Assembly (NCBI GenBank): GCA_963575745.1
Contig: CAUYUJ010015841.1
Span: forward strand, 155,120 to 219,119
Reading direction: 5' to 3'
DNA: 64,000 nucleotides
Source of the DNA: Prorocentrum cordatum
Taxonomy: Eukaryota; Sar; Dinophyceae; Prorocentrales; Prorocentraceae
Shown here: piece after piece, positions 31,631 to 42,358 of the stretch
Layout: every line of letters starts with the position of its first letter
Numbering within the stretch: position 1 is the first letter of the stretch
Program-made: the position numbers and the translations under genes
The notes under the pieces: generated by a model
The model's database searches: none
Told to the model about the DNA's origin: nothing
What the model saw: the letters and a program-made list of their open reading frames with translations, nothing else

Positions 31631-32470
31631 GATATCCTAAAAATGTACGTTTTACGAAGGGAATGGGGCCATTTTGGTTTCCCGGGGCGCTCTTGGGGGG
31701 CCTCTTGGAGGCCTCTTGGGGCGGTTTGATGGCCTCTTGTCCCTTCTGGAAGCGATCTTTGGCGGTCTTGAAGCGATCCTGGGCTTCTCTCGGCGCTCTT
31801 GGAGCCTTCTTTGGCGGACTGGGAGGCCCGGGGGCCGCCCGAGGAGCGTCCCGGGAGGCCTTCCTGGGCTGTCTTCGGGCTATCCTAGGGCGCCTCGTGG
31901 GGCTTTCGGACCGCTCCGACAGCCAAGGGAGCTGATATCCTAAAAATGTACGTTTTACGAAGGGAATGGGGCCATTTTGGTTTCCCGGGGCGCTCTTGGG
32001 GGGCCTCTTGGAGGCCTCTTGGGGCGGTTTGATGGCCTCTTGGCCCTTCTGGAAGCGATCTTTTGCGGTCTTGAAGCGATCCTGGGGTTCTCTCGGCGCT
32101 CTTGGAGCCTTCTTGGGCGGACTGGGCAGCCCGGGGGCCGCCGGAGGAGCGTCCCGGGAGGCCCTCCTGGGCCGTCTTGGGGCTGTCCTCAGTCGTCCTG
32201 GAGCGTCCTTGGGCGCCTCGTGGGGCTTTCTGGCCGCTCCGACAGCTAAGGGAGCTGATATCGTAAAAATGTACGTTTTACGAAGGGAATGGGGCTATTT
32301 TGGTCTCCCGGGGCGCTCGTGGGGGGCCTCTTGAAGGCCTCTTGGGGCGGTTTGAGCGCCTCTTGACCCTTCTGGAAGCGATCTTTGGCGGTCTTGAAGC
32401 GATCCTGGGGTTCTCTCGGCGCTCCTGGAGCCCTCTTGGGCGGGCTGGAACGCGCGGGGGCCGCCGGAAG
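31631..32470. repeat. Tandem array, three copies of a 303-323-bp unit
   Basis: GATATCCTAAAAATGTACGT (third copy GATATCG) starts units at 31631, 31934 and 32257. Each unit continues TTTACGAAGGGAATGGGG, then a CTTGGGG-rich segment and CGTCCCGGGAGGCC-type segment. Copies 1 and 2 are nearly identical; copy 3 is cut short at about 32470. GCCATTTTGG inside the unit is not a spliced leader. Confidence 0.85.
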
Positions 32471-32544
32471 GGCGCCCCGGGAGAGGGCCGCACCCTATAT
32501 ACAAGGGAGGTTCCGGCCCGGGGCCCGGGGCCCGGGATCTCCCA

Positions 32545-32599
<55 letters not shown>

Positions 32600-32660
32600 T
32601 ATATATATACATACATACACACACATATGCGCGCATGTACACATAATTCTATAACATTAT
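32471..32660. repeat. (TA)n microsatellite and AT-rich flank
   Basis: (TA)n at about 32544-32618, then ACATACACACAC simple sequence. Confidence 0.9.
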
Positions 32661-34308
32661 ATATAAATGGGGGGCGGGGCATCGTCCAGGACGCGGAAAA
32701 CTGGGCTCGAGCTCACTCTACGCTGGTGGTCTCGCTGTGCTGACTCAGGCCTCCGTCTCAGCCGGTATATGCAAGGCTTGTTGCACATGTTTGCGCATGC
32801 CTGTCTTATTCGCCTCCCCCGAACGAACTGGAAGCACCACAATCAAATGTCTACAGCACGAAAGTTGTGGCAACAATGATGCATGTCTTCGATCTGTCTG
32901 CGTCACGGGGAGGCTGTCTCGCCACAAGGTGGCAGCTGCAAACTCTGCTGGACATGCTTGCTGCGTATTGTATCCGCTGATGTCATCACGTAAACTGGCT
33001 GCATCAGGAATTGCTGATTACTGCCGCGTTCGCGAGTACGACAGAACCGCGCCTGGGGAGTGACCTCGAGGCCCATCGCGCGAATCCCCCACTGTGCCCC
33101 CTGGCGTGCTCAGGCGTGCTGGAAAGCCTCTGAGCTGTGTGGTAGGATTTGCCGAAGTTTTCCAGCAGCATTCTCCCACACGAGCGCCAAGCCATTGTCT
33201 TTGTATGGTTGCTTCTGGCGTTTTCTCAGCCTGGGAACCCGCTGAGAAACCCTCATGGCATCGCACAACGGGCTGGCAACAAAAACAACATGGTTCCAAT
33301 ACTCCCTCCAGACGGCCCGAAGACCTCGCAGGCTCCTCACGGGAACGCCAGAGAGCCCCAAGGCCCAGAAGAGGGCCCAGATGCCCCAAGGCTCGAAGGA
33401 GCAGCAAAAGACTTCAAACATGATCTACGCTCCTGGACCCCACCGAGATGGCCAACAACACTTTCAAACAGGAGCCTGGATCTGTTCAGTCTACAGGAGG
33501 CCGCAAGACGCTCCAGAACTCTGCCCCCGGCCCCCCCCCCCGCAGGCGGCCGCCCGAGAAATCCAAACGGCCACGAGACGGCCTGGGGAGCGACCGGGAC
33601 TTCCACAGTGCACCCCCAAAGGGCGGGGGGACCGAACAGACGGCCCCAAGAAACCTCAAAAAGGAGAAGGGAGGAGGAGGAACGACGGAGGAGGAAGAAG
33701 AGGAGGAGCGAAGGAGGAGGAAGAGGATGGGATGGGATCAGTGACGTAGTCATGCTGAAAACATAAAAACCTCACACTGCCAGGGCATATGCAGTGTGTC
33801 GGGAGAGACCTGATGCACCTCGGCCGCTTCGAACCTCAAACGGCCAAGGAGGGGAGGGGACGACTCAGAGGTGCACGTGCACGTCCAACGCCTCCAGGAC
33901 CGGCCCCCCCCGGGGGGAGGAGGCCCCCTCTGCCACCCGCAAGGCACTCCAGGCACTGGCCGGGGACACAGGACACCCCTCGCCACCAGGCGGGGCACCT
34001 GGTGCGAGTCTCGGGGCGGGTGCCCTGGCCTGCTCCCCCCAGTCCCCTTGCCCAAGGGGGACAGAGCAGGACTCCCCATGAGCCTGGCCGAAAGAGCAAT
34101 ACGGGGGGAACTCAAATGAGCTGCTCAACTCATGTCGAAACGGGGCTGGAATTCTGCACAACCCGACTATGAGGGAGCGGGTCAACCTTGGATCATGGGG
34201 GTGCCCCCGCTGGCAGGACCAGCGCCGCACCCGAGCGACGGCGAACCCTCCGTGAAGCCACGCAGGCATACCAGAGGGGACCTTCTGAGAAATTGTTGTT
34301 GATTATTT
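32661..34308. other. Intergenic DNA, no gene seen
   Basis: Mixed sequence to 33300, CCAAGA/GGCCC repeats at 33305-33490, GGA-rich tract at 33665-33730, then GC-rich DNA. Many short frames overlap on both strands and none has a motif. Confidence 0.45.
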
Positions 34309-34640
34309 ATGGTAACGGTCGTTACCCCTGGGGCCCTCGAGGGGCACGAGAGGTGCACGTTTCTCCCCCCATTCAATTATGTCGCCCCCCATGAAGTAGC
34401 GCCCCAGTCCCTCCCCGCTTTCTTGCTCCTTCCCTGGCGCCAGGGACCTGACACGAGTCAGTCCTCTAGAGATCGCTGGCGCGTAACGGTTGCTGCCCGC
34501 CTCCCCAGGGGCAATGGTAACGATCATACGCAGGGGGACTGCTCTGACCCCCTCCGCAAAATGCTGGTGCTCGCGCGCATACGAAGGCGATCGCAGCACA
34601 TCCCCGCCCCGACGTGCCCCACCAGCGCATCACGCAGGGG
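34309..34640 (-). repeat. TAACGGTCGTTAC repeat family, copy C
   Basis: On the plus strand ATGGTAACGGTCGTTACCCC (34309) and GCGTAACGGTTGC (34481) precede GGTAACGATCATACGC and the core GCTCGCGCGCATACGAAGGC / GATCGCAGCACATCCCC. It is the reverse orientation of copy A and the same orientation as copy B. Confidence 0.6.
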
Positions 34641-35003
34641 GCCCCTGCAGGGTCCCTTCAGGGCACCAAAGGTGCACCTTCCTTCACCCCCTCATTGATC
34701 ATTTACCCCAATACTAGAACAAGAAAAAAACTCCATGAACACAAATTGTTGGCGCTGGATTTCTTGGATCTGGCCTGGACCCCCCTCCCTGGCCCGCGGA
34801 GCGCCAAACACTTATGGTTGTGACGTTTGTTCTTCGAATTACACAACGCCCGAAGGACGCGGGGCGGAGCTGTTGCCAGACCGACGCACCCCGAACCGGC
34901 GGGGGGGCGTCGCCGTAGCAGAGCACCCGCAGCGGCCGCCGCCGCGCGGTGCCTCCGCCTGCGGGCCGCACGCTGTGCAGACACTGCTCCAGAGAAGGAG
35001 GAA
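34641..35003. other. Intergenic DNA with a foldback fragment
   Basis: 34752-34806 is a fragment of the foldback family found complete at 59154-59263 (GGATTTCTTGGATCTGGCCT, then CCCCTCCCTGGCCCGCGGAG). No gene. Confidence 0.45.
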
Positions 35004-35203
35004 TGGGGGAGGAGGAGGAGGAGGAGGAGGAGGAGGAGGAGGAGGAAGAGGAGGAGGAGGAGGAGGAGGAGGGAGGAGGAGGAGGAGGAGGAGGAGGAGG
35101 AGGAGGAGGAGGAGGAGGGGGGAGGAGGGGAGGAGGAGGAGGAGGAGGAGAGAGGAGGAGGTGGAGGAGGAGGAGGAGGAGGAGGGGGAGGAGAGGTGGA
35201 GGA

Positions 35204-35234
<31 letters not shown>

Positions 35235-35365
35235 GAGGAGGAGGAGGAGGAGGAGGAGGAGGAGGAGGAGGAGGAGGAGGAGGAGGAGGAGGGGGAGGGG
35301 GAGGAGGAGGAGAGGAGGAGGAGGAGAAGAGGAGGAGGAGGAGGAGGAGGAGGAGAAGGATAATC
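35004..35365. repeat. (GGA)n microsatellite
   Basis: About 360 bp of GGA with GGGA and GAA interruptions, next to the 3' end of LINE-B. Confidence 0.95.
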
Positions 35366-35440
35366 ACGTGGTTTGGGGCGGAAGTCTCACTCCACCCTGG
35401 GGCCATTGTCACACTGTTGTGACTGACCTTCTTGCTGGCG

Positions 35441-36304
35441 CTAGATGTAATGCTCTAGCATCTCTGGCGGGCTCTTGAAAGTGGGGACTGCGGAGAAGTT
35501 CGAGCGCGGGTGCCTGCCCGCGCACAGAAGACGCCACTGAGTTCCATCGCCTGGGCGCTTGACACTCCCCCCACAGAGACTGGCCAGCTTCATACCATTT
35601 GATTCTCTGTACTTACCACACGATCTGCATGCAAGGATAAAATTGTGGCCGCGAATGGCTTCACAAACGCACAGCTGATGCCCTTTGGGATTTTCCCGGA
35701 GGGCCGAAAACTCCGTTTGGTATCCCTGGCACGGGCTGAATTCCAGAGCCTGGAAATTATCGTCTGCACACCTGGTCTTACAGGTGGCGCAAATCCATTT
35801 CTTGTTCCCACCCCACTTCCACGAGTGACGAAACCGAGGAGGACGAGGAGCCTCAGGGGCGGGAGGAGGGGGAGGGATGGCAGCCTGCTGCCACGTGTCC
35901 CCGGCGGCCTCGGCGCCAGTCGGGACCGATGGGGCCTGCGGGGCTATACTGTCATATGCCTTTTTGCTAATTCTCGGCCCGATGGGGTCCCACAGGCTTA
36001 CAGCGTTGGCAAAATATCGCAGCCACTTCATCACGAATTTTCTGCTGGCGTCCTGCGTCTCAACTTCAGCGCTGGACGGCCTCAACAGGGTGGCTGCTCC
36101 TAGCTTGGCAAATTTGTCGGCAAAATCGTTCCCAGTGGCATCAAGCCGCTCCTCAGATCCAACACGAAGGCTGGCGCGGTCCTGGCGCGCTTTAATCTTC
36201 ACGCAACAAAGGTTATCATGCCACCCCCCGCTGCCCTTGGACAACAAACATGGCAAGGCCAACATGTCGGCGTGTCCGATGGTGCTGGTGGCATTCGCAC
36301 GCAT
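35441..36304 (-). pseudogene. LINE-B ORF2, end of RNase H and Cys/His C-terminus
   Basis: The frame carries GNDFADKFAKLGA (residues about 58-70), the last RNase H block with its catalytic Asp. It is followed after about 80 residues by a Cys/His-rich region: WICATCKTRC, CVCEAIRGHNFILACRSCGK and ASLCGG. Such a region follows RNase H in related elements of dinoflagellates as I remember them, and it probably binds nucleic acid. The stop at 35441 looks authentic. The fragment joins the upstream RNase H part (36216-37397) across a frameshift in their overlap. Confidence 0.72.
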
Positions 36305-37397
36305 CTAAAATTCCTGGGCAATCCGTGATTATATCCGTGATACAGCGAGGGGAGGAGGACGAGACAGCAGGAAGCACAGCAAGATGCTCCGCCGACGGAG
36401 AGGATTGGGGGAGATTGCTGCCTACGGGCCCATACAGGGCTCCTTCGAGTTCCCCTTGCTCGTCGATCACAACTGCTGCAAATCCAGCTGCGTGAAACTC
36501 TAGGTGCCCAATTTTTTGGCACGACCCGTCGGTGTAAATCTTTTCTCGGGAAACTTCCTGGGGCGTCTTGCCCTCCGCTTTGCTCCAGAACGTGGCCTTG
36601 GGCGAATCGATCCCGAGGCCGACGGGGGGGCAAACCGAAAAACCTGGCTTCAGCTGGTAGCCAACCTGGATCGGAAACTCAGACAGATCCTGGAGACTCT
36701 CCTTTTCAAAACTGGCGAAGAAAAACTCACCACGGAGGGCGTCAGTCTGGGGGCAGCTCACTAGCCTGCGATGTAGATCATCTGATGGATGGCCGCACGC
36801 GCATACTGGTTCTGCGGGGTACCTGGCCATATTTAGGGCGGCCTTGGTCCAGACCCCTTGGGCGAGGAACGCCTTGAGGGTAACTTTCTCCGAGCATGTG
36901 AAGGTATTCGGTTCTAGAACTGTCTGAGCTGCGCTGACGCCCAGGGAGCCGTCGAGGCCGAGCTCGGCGGCTGCCTGGGCGCATGACTGATCCGACCACG
37001 CTTCCTGGAGCCAGTTCTGTAGTAACGACGGAGATGTAGTCGTCATTGCATGCTGATTCATTTTCTGGTCCTGGAGAACGAAGGGGCCCAGGAAGAACCA
37101 GTCGATCCTCTTTGCACTCAGAATCGCTGCTGCGAATGGTCCTCTGCATTGGCTCCATTGAGAAGGTGGTTGGGCAAGGGCTGCGCCAGCCATGGCACGG
37201 AGAGCTGGAAGATTGTAGCCTGGGGCGTGATCTCCATTCATCGCCCTCCAGACCAGCGTGGCCCATCGCACGATCGGGCCGACACCTGGGCGCCAACGCG
37301 GGTCTCCGAGAAGGCGCAATGCTAGTGAGGATGACCGAGTAGTTGTACCTGGTCCGGCTATTTGTAGGAATAGTTCGCGGGAGGCTCTGAGTTCCAC
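36216..37397 (-). pseudogene. LINE-B ORF2, Cys/His motif and RNase H start
   Basis: A 393-residue open fragment. About residues 195-211 read CACGHPSDDLHRRLVSC, a C-x-C-x8-H-x4-C motif typical between RT and RNase H. Then come the RNase H signatures: IYTDGSC (DNA 36518-36537, first Asp), SAEHLAVL (Glu) and IITDCPGIL (second Asp). With Asp of GNDFADKF in the next fragment, all four catalytic acids are kept. RNase H removes the RNA strand after first-strand synthesis. The first 180 residues link to the RT thumb. Confidence 0.78.
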
Positions 37398-37455
37398 ATA
37401 ACCACCGCCTCCGCTCCATAAAACTGTGCTTGACCAAAACCAGTGCTGTATAGCT

Positions 37456-37993
37456 TTATCGTATCTGCTCCAGCTCGATGTAGGGCTCTAGTGTTGGGGG
37501 CCTTTCTTTTAGCTTCTTGAACCTGTCGCGAAGTTTTGCGTTGTTGATGTCTTTGCTTCGCTTTTGGCCCGCTCGAAAATCAACTCCTACATTAGCTGCA
37601 CGTGCCGGTGTCGTGCCCGAGTAACGTCCGACGCTCTTGGCGAGCTGCTTCTGGATGTCTACTGACGAGGCGAGCGCTGCAGACATGGCAATCGCGATCT
37701 CGCAGCCTAACTCGTAGCAAACTGCTGCCAAACAAACTAGCTGGTAGTTCTCTCACAACCGTCTTTTTGCATACGTGAAAGAATAGCAGCAGCAGGTCAT
37801 CGATGAACATATGCAACGAGACTTTGACATTGGAAGTCCAAATGTCGAGCGGGTCGATGCAGTACATTTGGACCAAATAGGTGGCCAAGCTGCATCCTGC
37901 TGGCATTCCAAGGAAGGGGAAGCCTGCGAACGATGTTTGATTGTTTAGTGTTATCATCCTTTGGCTTTGGTATTGGTTCATGATGACCGACAT
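37456..37993 (-). pseudogene. LINE-B ORF2, RT motifs B and C and thumb
   Basis: Frame 37592-37993 holds GFPFLGMPAGCSLATYLV (motif B) and LHMFIDDLLLLF (motif C with the Asp-Asp pair). Reading then moves by a frameshift to 37456-37731, which reads DIQKQLAKSVGRYSGTTPAR and NVGVDFRAGQKR, resembling the thumb-side block. The fragment continues from the motif A region upstream without a stop other than the one at 38208. Confidence 0.75.
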
Positions 37994-39211
37994 GAGGGCC
38001 CCGTTGAAACCTGATTCGAGGGCCCTTTGGTGGAGCCCCTTCCTATCAATATGCTCGCAGTAATTGGCGAGGCCCCACGTGGCGGCGGCTGCGCGGAGAC
38101 GGGGGCCCTGCGCTGCACCGCTTTCTGCTTGAAGAGCCTGCTGATAAACAAGTTCGGGGATGGACCTGCCTGACTGATGTGCAAGAAAATTCCGACGACG
38201 ATCGAACTCTCACTTCCTGGCCCCCTCCTGCCTGATCCTTGCCCATATACGATACAGACTCGGCATCGAACCGATCCCTCTGTAGGCAGGCGCGCCCCCC
38301 GTCTGCTTATGATTGGGGGCGAGGGCCGTGATCACGGCCAACAGCTGCTGCGGCATGCATCCTACACGCTCCGCGATGGACAGCAGCCGACAGACCTGTT
38401 CCTGTTGCTGCTGGGAGAAAAGACCAAAAAGGCGAAGACGGAATCCGCCCCAAGTCTCTGCCGTTGCATGGCTGAACTTCTTGATCGCTCGTCTGAGGAC
38501 CTGCGGGGTTAATGGCGGGAGGTCGGCAGCAGCTTGGGGGTCTCCAGAGATCTTGTCTGGGGCCAAGCCCGTGGACTCCGAGATGTCGGTGAGGCGTCGG
38601 ACTTCTGCGTGCAGCAGCTCAGTAGGGCAACCTGAGAAATCCCCATCAGCTTTCCGAACTTGTCCCGGCCTCCAGTGCTGCTTCGCCTTGGACCATCTGT
38701 GGGCCCACCCCGCCCCCGAAGCCATGCGGTCTTTTGCCCGCTGCTTCCAGGTCGCGCTGGCGTTTTGAGATTCGGAATATCCCCTAAAATTAAGAACAGA
38801 TTCGTGTTGTTCTTGAAATATCTCTTTAGCCCTTTCATAACTTTCTGCTGGTTCTTCCCCTTGCTGCAGATCCTGCTGCAGAGTGGTGACGAGGCGGCCG
38901 GAGTGGCGGAGCATGCCGTGCAGCTCGTCCGACTCTTGAAACTCGGTCGGAGGCTCCGGCAGCGCCTGCAACAGCTCGGGTAGCGCACGACCACCCTTGC
39001 GGGACAAGATGCGCTGCGCCTCTAAAATCTGATTGAGAAGCCATCGGGTGGGGCGCCAAAGGGACTTCCATTCGGCTCGATGCTGGCTTTCAACGGCTTT
39101 TGCAGACAACCAAATCAACTTGGGGGACCACTTCGACTTCCTGGTTGGCGGGGGGGGGGGCGTCGGTCGCTCGGCTGACCGTGATCTCCATTTCCGAAAC
39201 CATAAACTCAT
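37994..39211 (-). pseudogene. LINE-B ORF2, linker, RT fingers and motif A
   Basis: The frame 38210-39211 gives a long charged linker, then RT blocks: WGGFRLRLFGLF, VGCMPQQLLAVITALAPNHK and GSMPSLYRIWARIRQE. After TGA (38208-38210) the same frame goes on through FLAHQSGRSIPELVYQQAL to TWGLANYCEHIDRKGLHQRA, the motif A region. By comparison with the family as I know it (WDLxKxYExID), the catalytic Asp is replaced by Gly (GGC codon), so this copy should be inactive even apart from the stop. Confidence 0.7.
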
Positions 39212-39627
39212 AAGCCTTGTCCATTGCTGCTCTCTGCTGCTCCTCCTCCACTCCTAAAGCCAAGATCTGTAACAAGGCGCCCAGGGCGGCCGAAGTATTG
39301 ATCCGGGGAAGATTTTCTTGACTGGGCCCAACAGGGCGCCTTGTGGGGAGCTTCTGGGGCTCGCAGAGAACGGGGATCATGAGCTCGGAGCCTATCCCTA
39401 AGATAAGCTTGACGGGCCTGTGGGGGGGGGGGGGGGGGGCAGCGGGCGCTGCTTGAGCACGTCGATCGCCTGCACTGAGCTTTTGATGCAGGTGCTCATC
39501 ATGAAGTAATCTATCTTGCGGCGGGACTTGCTGGTGACAAATGTGCGCCCTGATGGGTGCGCTAAATCCATGCCTGCACGTTCCAAAATTCCTGCTTTGG
39601 TAACTACTGACGGGGCCATGTTGAAAT

Positions 39628-39662
<35 letters not shown>

Positions 39663-40124
39663 ACCCCCCCCCCCCCCCCCCATGAATACTGGCATTCGGT
39701 ACTTCTGCTGAAACCATCCTGCTGTTGCCAGCAGGCGCAAGTTCGTCTCCGCGAGGCCCTCCGTCGCCTCGAACTAGCAGGAGAGGAGCACGATGGGTCC
39801 GTGCCCTGGTAGCTCAAGAATGGCGGCCGACGCCCTGCTTGCAGATATAGATTGAGGAAGAGGAGCAGGCTGTACGCCTATGTCCATGCCCTTCTTGACA
39901 AGTATGCAAGTTCCGCACGGTGGGTAATTGTTCTCGCTGATGACGCAGTCGGAGATGATGGCGTGCCATCCTCGAACTTCGCACCACGAAACCGCCTGGG
40001 AGACTTTGTCGCTCGGGAGTCTTACTTCCTGAGCGAGAATGATCCCAGCAGGTTCACCTTCTGAAGATTGTGCTAGCTTCTGTACTGCATCCCAACAACT
40101 GCCGTTGATGGTGATGATGTCCAT
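39090..40124 (-). pseudogene. LINE-B ORF2, APE-type endonuclease
   Basis: From ATG 40124: MDIITINGSCWDAVQKL, AGIILAQEVRLPSDK (metal-binding Glu), GWHAIISDCVI and GTCILVKKGMDI, the first half of an EEP domain. After a frameshift near 39777 and the C-rich block at 39632-39680 another frame reads ADFNMAPSVV and RTFVTSKSRRKIDYFMMS. The frame 39090-39740 then gives PVKLILGIGSELMIPVL in the place of the SDH block, so the terminal His motif is degenerate. Poly-Gly and poly-Pro stretches come from homopolymers and are not natural to the fold. Confidence 0.7.
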
Positions 40125-40137
40125 GGTCTTGGGCTTG

Positions 40138-41397
40138 CTACCCCGACTGCTGCCTTGGCGCTGGGCCCTTGCCGCCCGTGCCCTTGGCCAGCAGAGCTGC
40201 CTGCGCCAACAGGAGGACAGACTTGGCCTCCTTGGCTCGCTCATCCCCCGTCTGCGGGATGGAGCCCAAGGCCTGCTGGGGCGAGCTGGCCACGCTCGCG
40301 GGCCTCTTGCTGTTGTGCTCGACGCTCGTGCCCATGTGAGCGCCATCGTCGTTGCTGTCGACGTCCTTGTCCTGGGGCGGCTTGCATTCCACCCTCTCTG
40401 GCGACGTCGGCTTGGCCGCGGCCAGCGCTGGTGGCTGCTGCTGCTGTGATTTCTCGGGCGGATGCTGCTGCGCCTGGGCAGCTGCTGACGGCTGCGTTGA
40501 TGCCGTCGCTGGCGGCTGCTGCTGCGCCTGGGCGGATGAGGCTTCTGGCGGCCGCTGCTGCTGCTGCGCCACTGCCTCGCGGATGCTGTCCTCCAAGGAG
40601 GCCACTTGTTGTTGAATGTGTGCTAGTACTCCCGTAACTGGCCCTCTCTGAAGCTGACCGACGAATTGCATGAGCGATGGGGAAAGGTGGTGGCGTAGCC
40701 TCCGTCGGTTTCGGCGTCGCAGAGGCCAATGAATGGGTGGTGACCGCCAGCTGCGCCTCGACCTGCTGGATCTCGGTGCTGGCGGACGCGATGCTCTTCT
40801 GCAGCTCCTCGTACTCTTCAGCGGGAGCGGTGATCTGGTCCAGCTTCTCTTCCGAGGGCTCCGTGTACTTGTCGACTTTGCTTTTGATTGTAGCGATCTG
40901 GTCGCGGAGAGATTGGGCTTGTTGATCGAGAGGTTTGGATGCCAAGTTCTCCTGCTTGGCGACCTTAGGCTTCTGCACTGCCTCGAGGTAGTTGGCCCCA
41001 GTGGGGCCGTCGTGCTCCTTCCAAAACTGCACGAGGTCCTGCGCCGTCTGGATTTGGTCGATCTGGTCGGCCTTGTCAGACGCAGGCTCGTCTTGTTGCG
41101 GATGCTGCTGGTGGATGGCCTTGCCGTTGCCGTTGCCATTCCCCAAACGAATGCCTTTGGCGTGGCGGCCTCCTTTGTCTTTCCAGCGATTGGCCCCAGC
41201 TGGCGCGGGAGGCTTGGCGTTGTCAGCCTTCCCTTTTTGTCACGTCCTTGCCATTTGGAGCCGCAGATGCCACAGAATTTGGTGCCGTTGTCGCAATAGT
41301 CCCAACCCGCGCATATTGATGAACGGCATACGAAGTACTCTCTATGAGCGCGGTACTGCTGTTGGCTGCCTCCTTTCTTCCACGGTTTGCCTCCCAT
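40138..41397 (-). pseudogene. LINE-B ORF1, zinc ribbon, coiled coil, Gln-rich tail
   Basis: From ATG 41397: an N-terminal zinc ribbon FVCRSSICAGWDYCDNGTKF followed by CGICGSKW (residues about 22-48). Near 41220, at a run of T/A, the meaningful reading shifts to the frame 40241-41146. That frame carries a long amphipathic helix (DQQAQSLRDQIATIKSKVDK, EEYEELQKSIASASTEIQQV). Reading returns to the first frame near 40700 (LMQFVGQLQRGPVTGVLAHI, then QQQ/PPE-rich sequence) and ends at 40138. The two shifts compensate. It should be an RNA-binding chaperone-like protein. A ribbon of this type before a coiled coil is common in dinoflagellate LINE proteins as I recall. Confidence 0.65.
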
Positions 41398-41801
41398 GAC
41401 TGCTCTTGTGCCAAGATTCCAACCAACAGAATCAAGACGTGCACGGCATAAGTGCTGCTGCCGAGAGGAGGAATGGTTGCTTCTGTGAGGCTTCGCTGGA
41501 AGCCTGCGGTGTCAAATTCAGGCCCACCTGAACTTGAGCCAGGAGGAGGAGGAGGAGGAGGAGGAGGAGGAGGAGGAGAAGGAGGGGGACGAATGCCCGG
41601 ACGAGGACGACGGCGTGTGTTCCTTCCCACGGCTCAGAAAACAGCTCACGGAAGTGTTTGGTCGGCCCTCTGGCGCCCAGCTATCGCGCCCAATCCCGCG
41701 CAGAGCGGGCACAATGCACCTTCCTCTTGTGAGGCGCTGTTGGTCGCTGTTGGGCGCATTTGGAGCGAAGTTCCGCGAACCTAGGCGCTATTGGGTACTA
41801 G
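41398..41801. other. LINE-B 5' flank with short (GGA)n
   Basis: GGA repeat at 41540-41582. GCGCCC/GGGCGC motifs recur at 41669-41760. No gene. The LINE-B 5' boundary is not visible. Confidence 0.4.
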
Positions 41802-41857
41802 TTAATGTTGTTGAGAACTATTGGGCACATTAATGTTGTTGAGAACTATTGGGCACC
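41802..41857. repeat. 28-bp perfect tandem duplication
   Basis: TTAATGTTGTTGAGAACTAT with GGGCACA occurs twice head to tail with a 28-bp period; TATTGGGTAC just upstream is a partial third copy. Confidence 0.85.
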
Positions 41858-42190
41858 ATTCGTCGACATACACTCACTTCATGACGAAAGGAAGCTTCCG
41901 ATATGTTCTCAGAAACGTTCAACGCGTTTCTAATCATTCGAAATTATTCGTTGCGGCTGCCGTGTTGTTACGTTGTCAGGTCCTGGATAGGCCAAGCCCG
42001 CCTGCCGCTTTTCTGGCCGTTTTCATTGCGTGCTCAATGCGTTGGTAGGTATCACAATGCCGCCTTCCTGACGCTGACTTACTGGGGTTCATGTTTAATA
42101 CGTCCTGGTCGAGTCAAGGGCGCAACATGGAAAATGGAGCAAGAACCCCACCCGCGTATTTTTTACGAATCACAAGCAGAGAGGCCTCCC
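41858..42190. other. Intergenic DNA, no gene seen
   Basis: Ordinary mixed sequence of lower GC than the surroundings. No frame of note. Confidence 0.5.
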
Positions 42191-42358
42191 AGATGGGGTC
42201 AGAGTAGATGGGGTCGAAGGATCGCGCGGCAGCGTCAATGCATCGGCGATGCATCGGCAATGCCCGCGTGGAGAAAGTCGGCCTCCACCTCGAGCCGCGG
42301 CGCCAAGGCATCGGCTATGCGGCGCGATCTTCCGACCCAATCTACTCGGACCCCATTT
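42191..42358. mobile_element. Foldback element, about 168 bp
   Basis: The left arm AGATGGGGTCAGAGTAGATG continuing to GGATCGCGC pairs with the complement of the right arm GCGCGATCTTCCGACCCAAT continuing to ACCCCATTT: about 37 bp with a few mismatches. The inside repeats GCATCGGCGATGC and GCATCGGCTATGC. It is MITE-like; no target duplication is clear. Confidence 0.7.

Larger units (their letters stand above)
35441..41397 (-). mobile_element. LINE-B non-LTR retrotransposon with RNase H
   Basis: A minus-strand element of about 6 kb. ORF1 has a zinc ribbon, coiled coil and Gln-rich tail; ORF2 has endonuclease, RT, a Cys/His motif, RNase H and a C-terminal Cys/His region. The ORF1 stop (40138) and the likely ORF2 ATG (40124) are 13 bp apart. 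The RNase H after RT and the APE-type endonuclease place it with I-like LINEs in layout, unlike LINE-A, which shows no RNase H. Decay: several frameshifts, one TGA at 38208-38210, and Gly for the expected Asp in RT motif A. A C-rich homopolymer block at 39632-39680 disrupts the endonuclease and could be an assembly artefact. Confidence 0.87.

Noticed and set aside
31669-31682. GCCATTTTGG within the 0.3-kb tandem repeat as part of a spliced leader
   Set aside because: Neither the CCGTA start nor the CTCAAG end is present.
41405-41421. Second degenerate spliced leader upstream of LINE-B ORF1 (ATCTTGGCACAAG)
   Set aside because: Only 11 of the last 13 leader bases match and the first 8 bases do not; too weak to claim.
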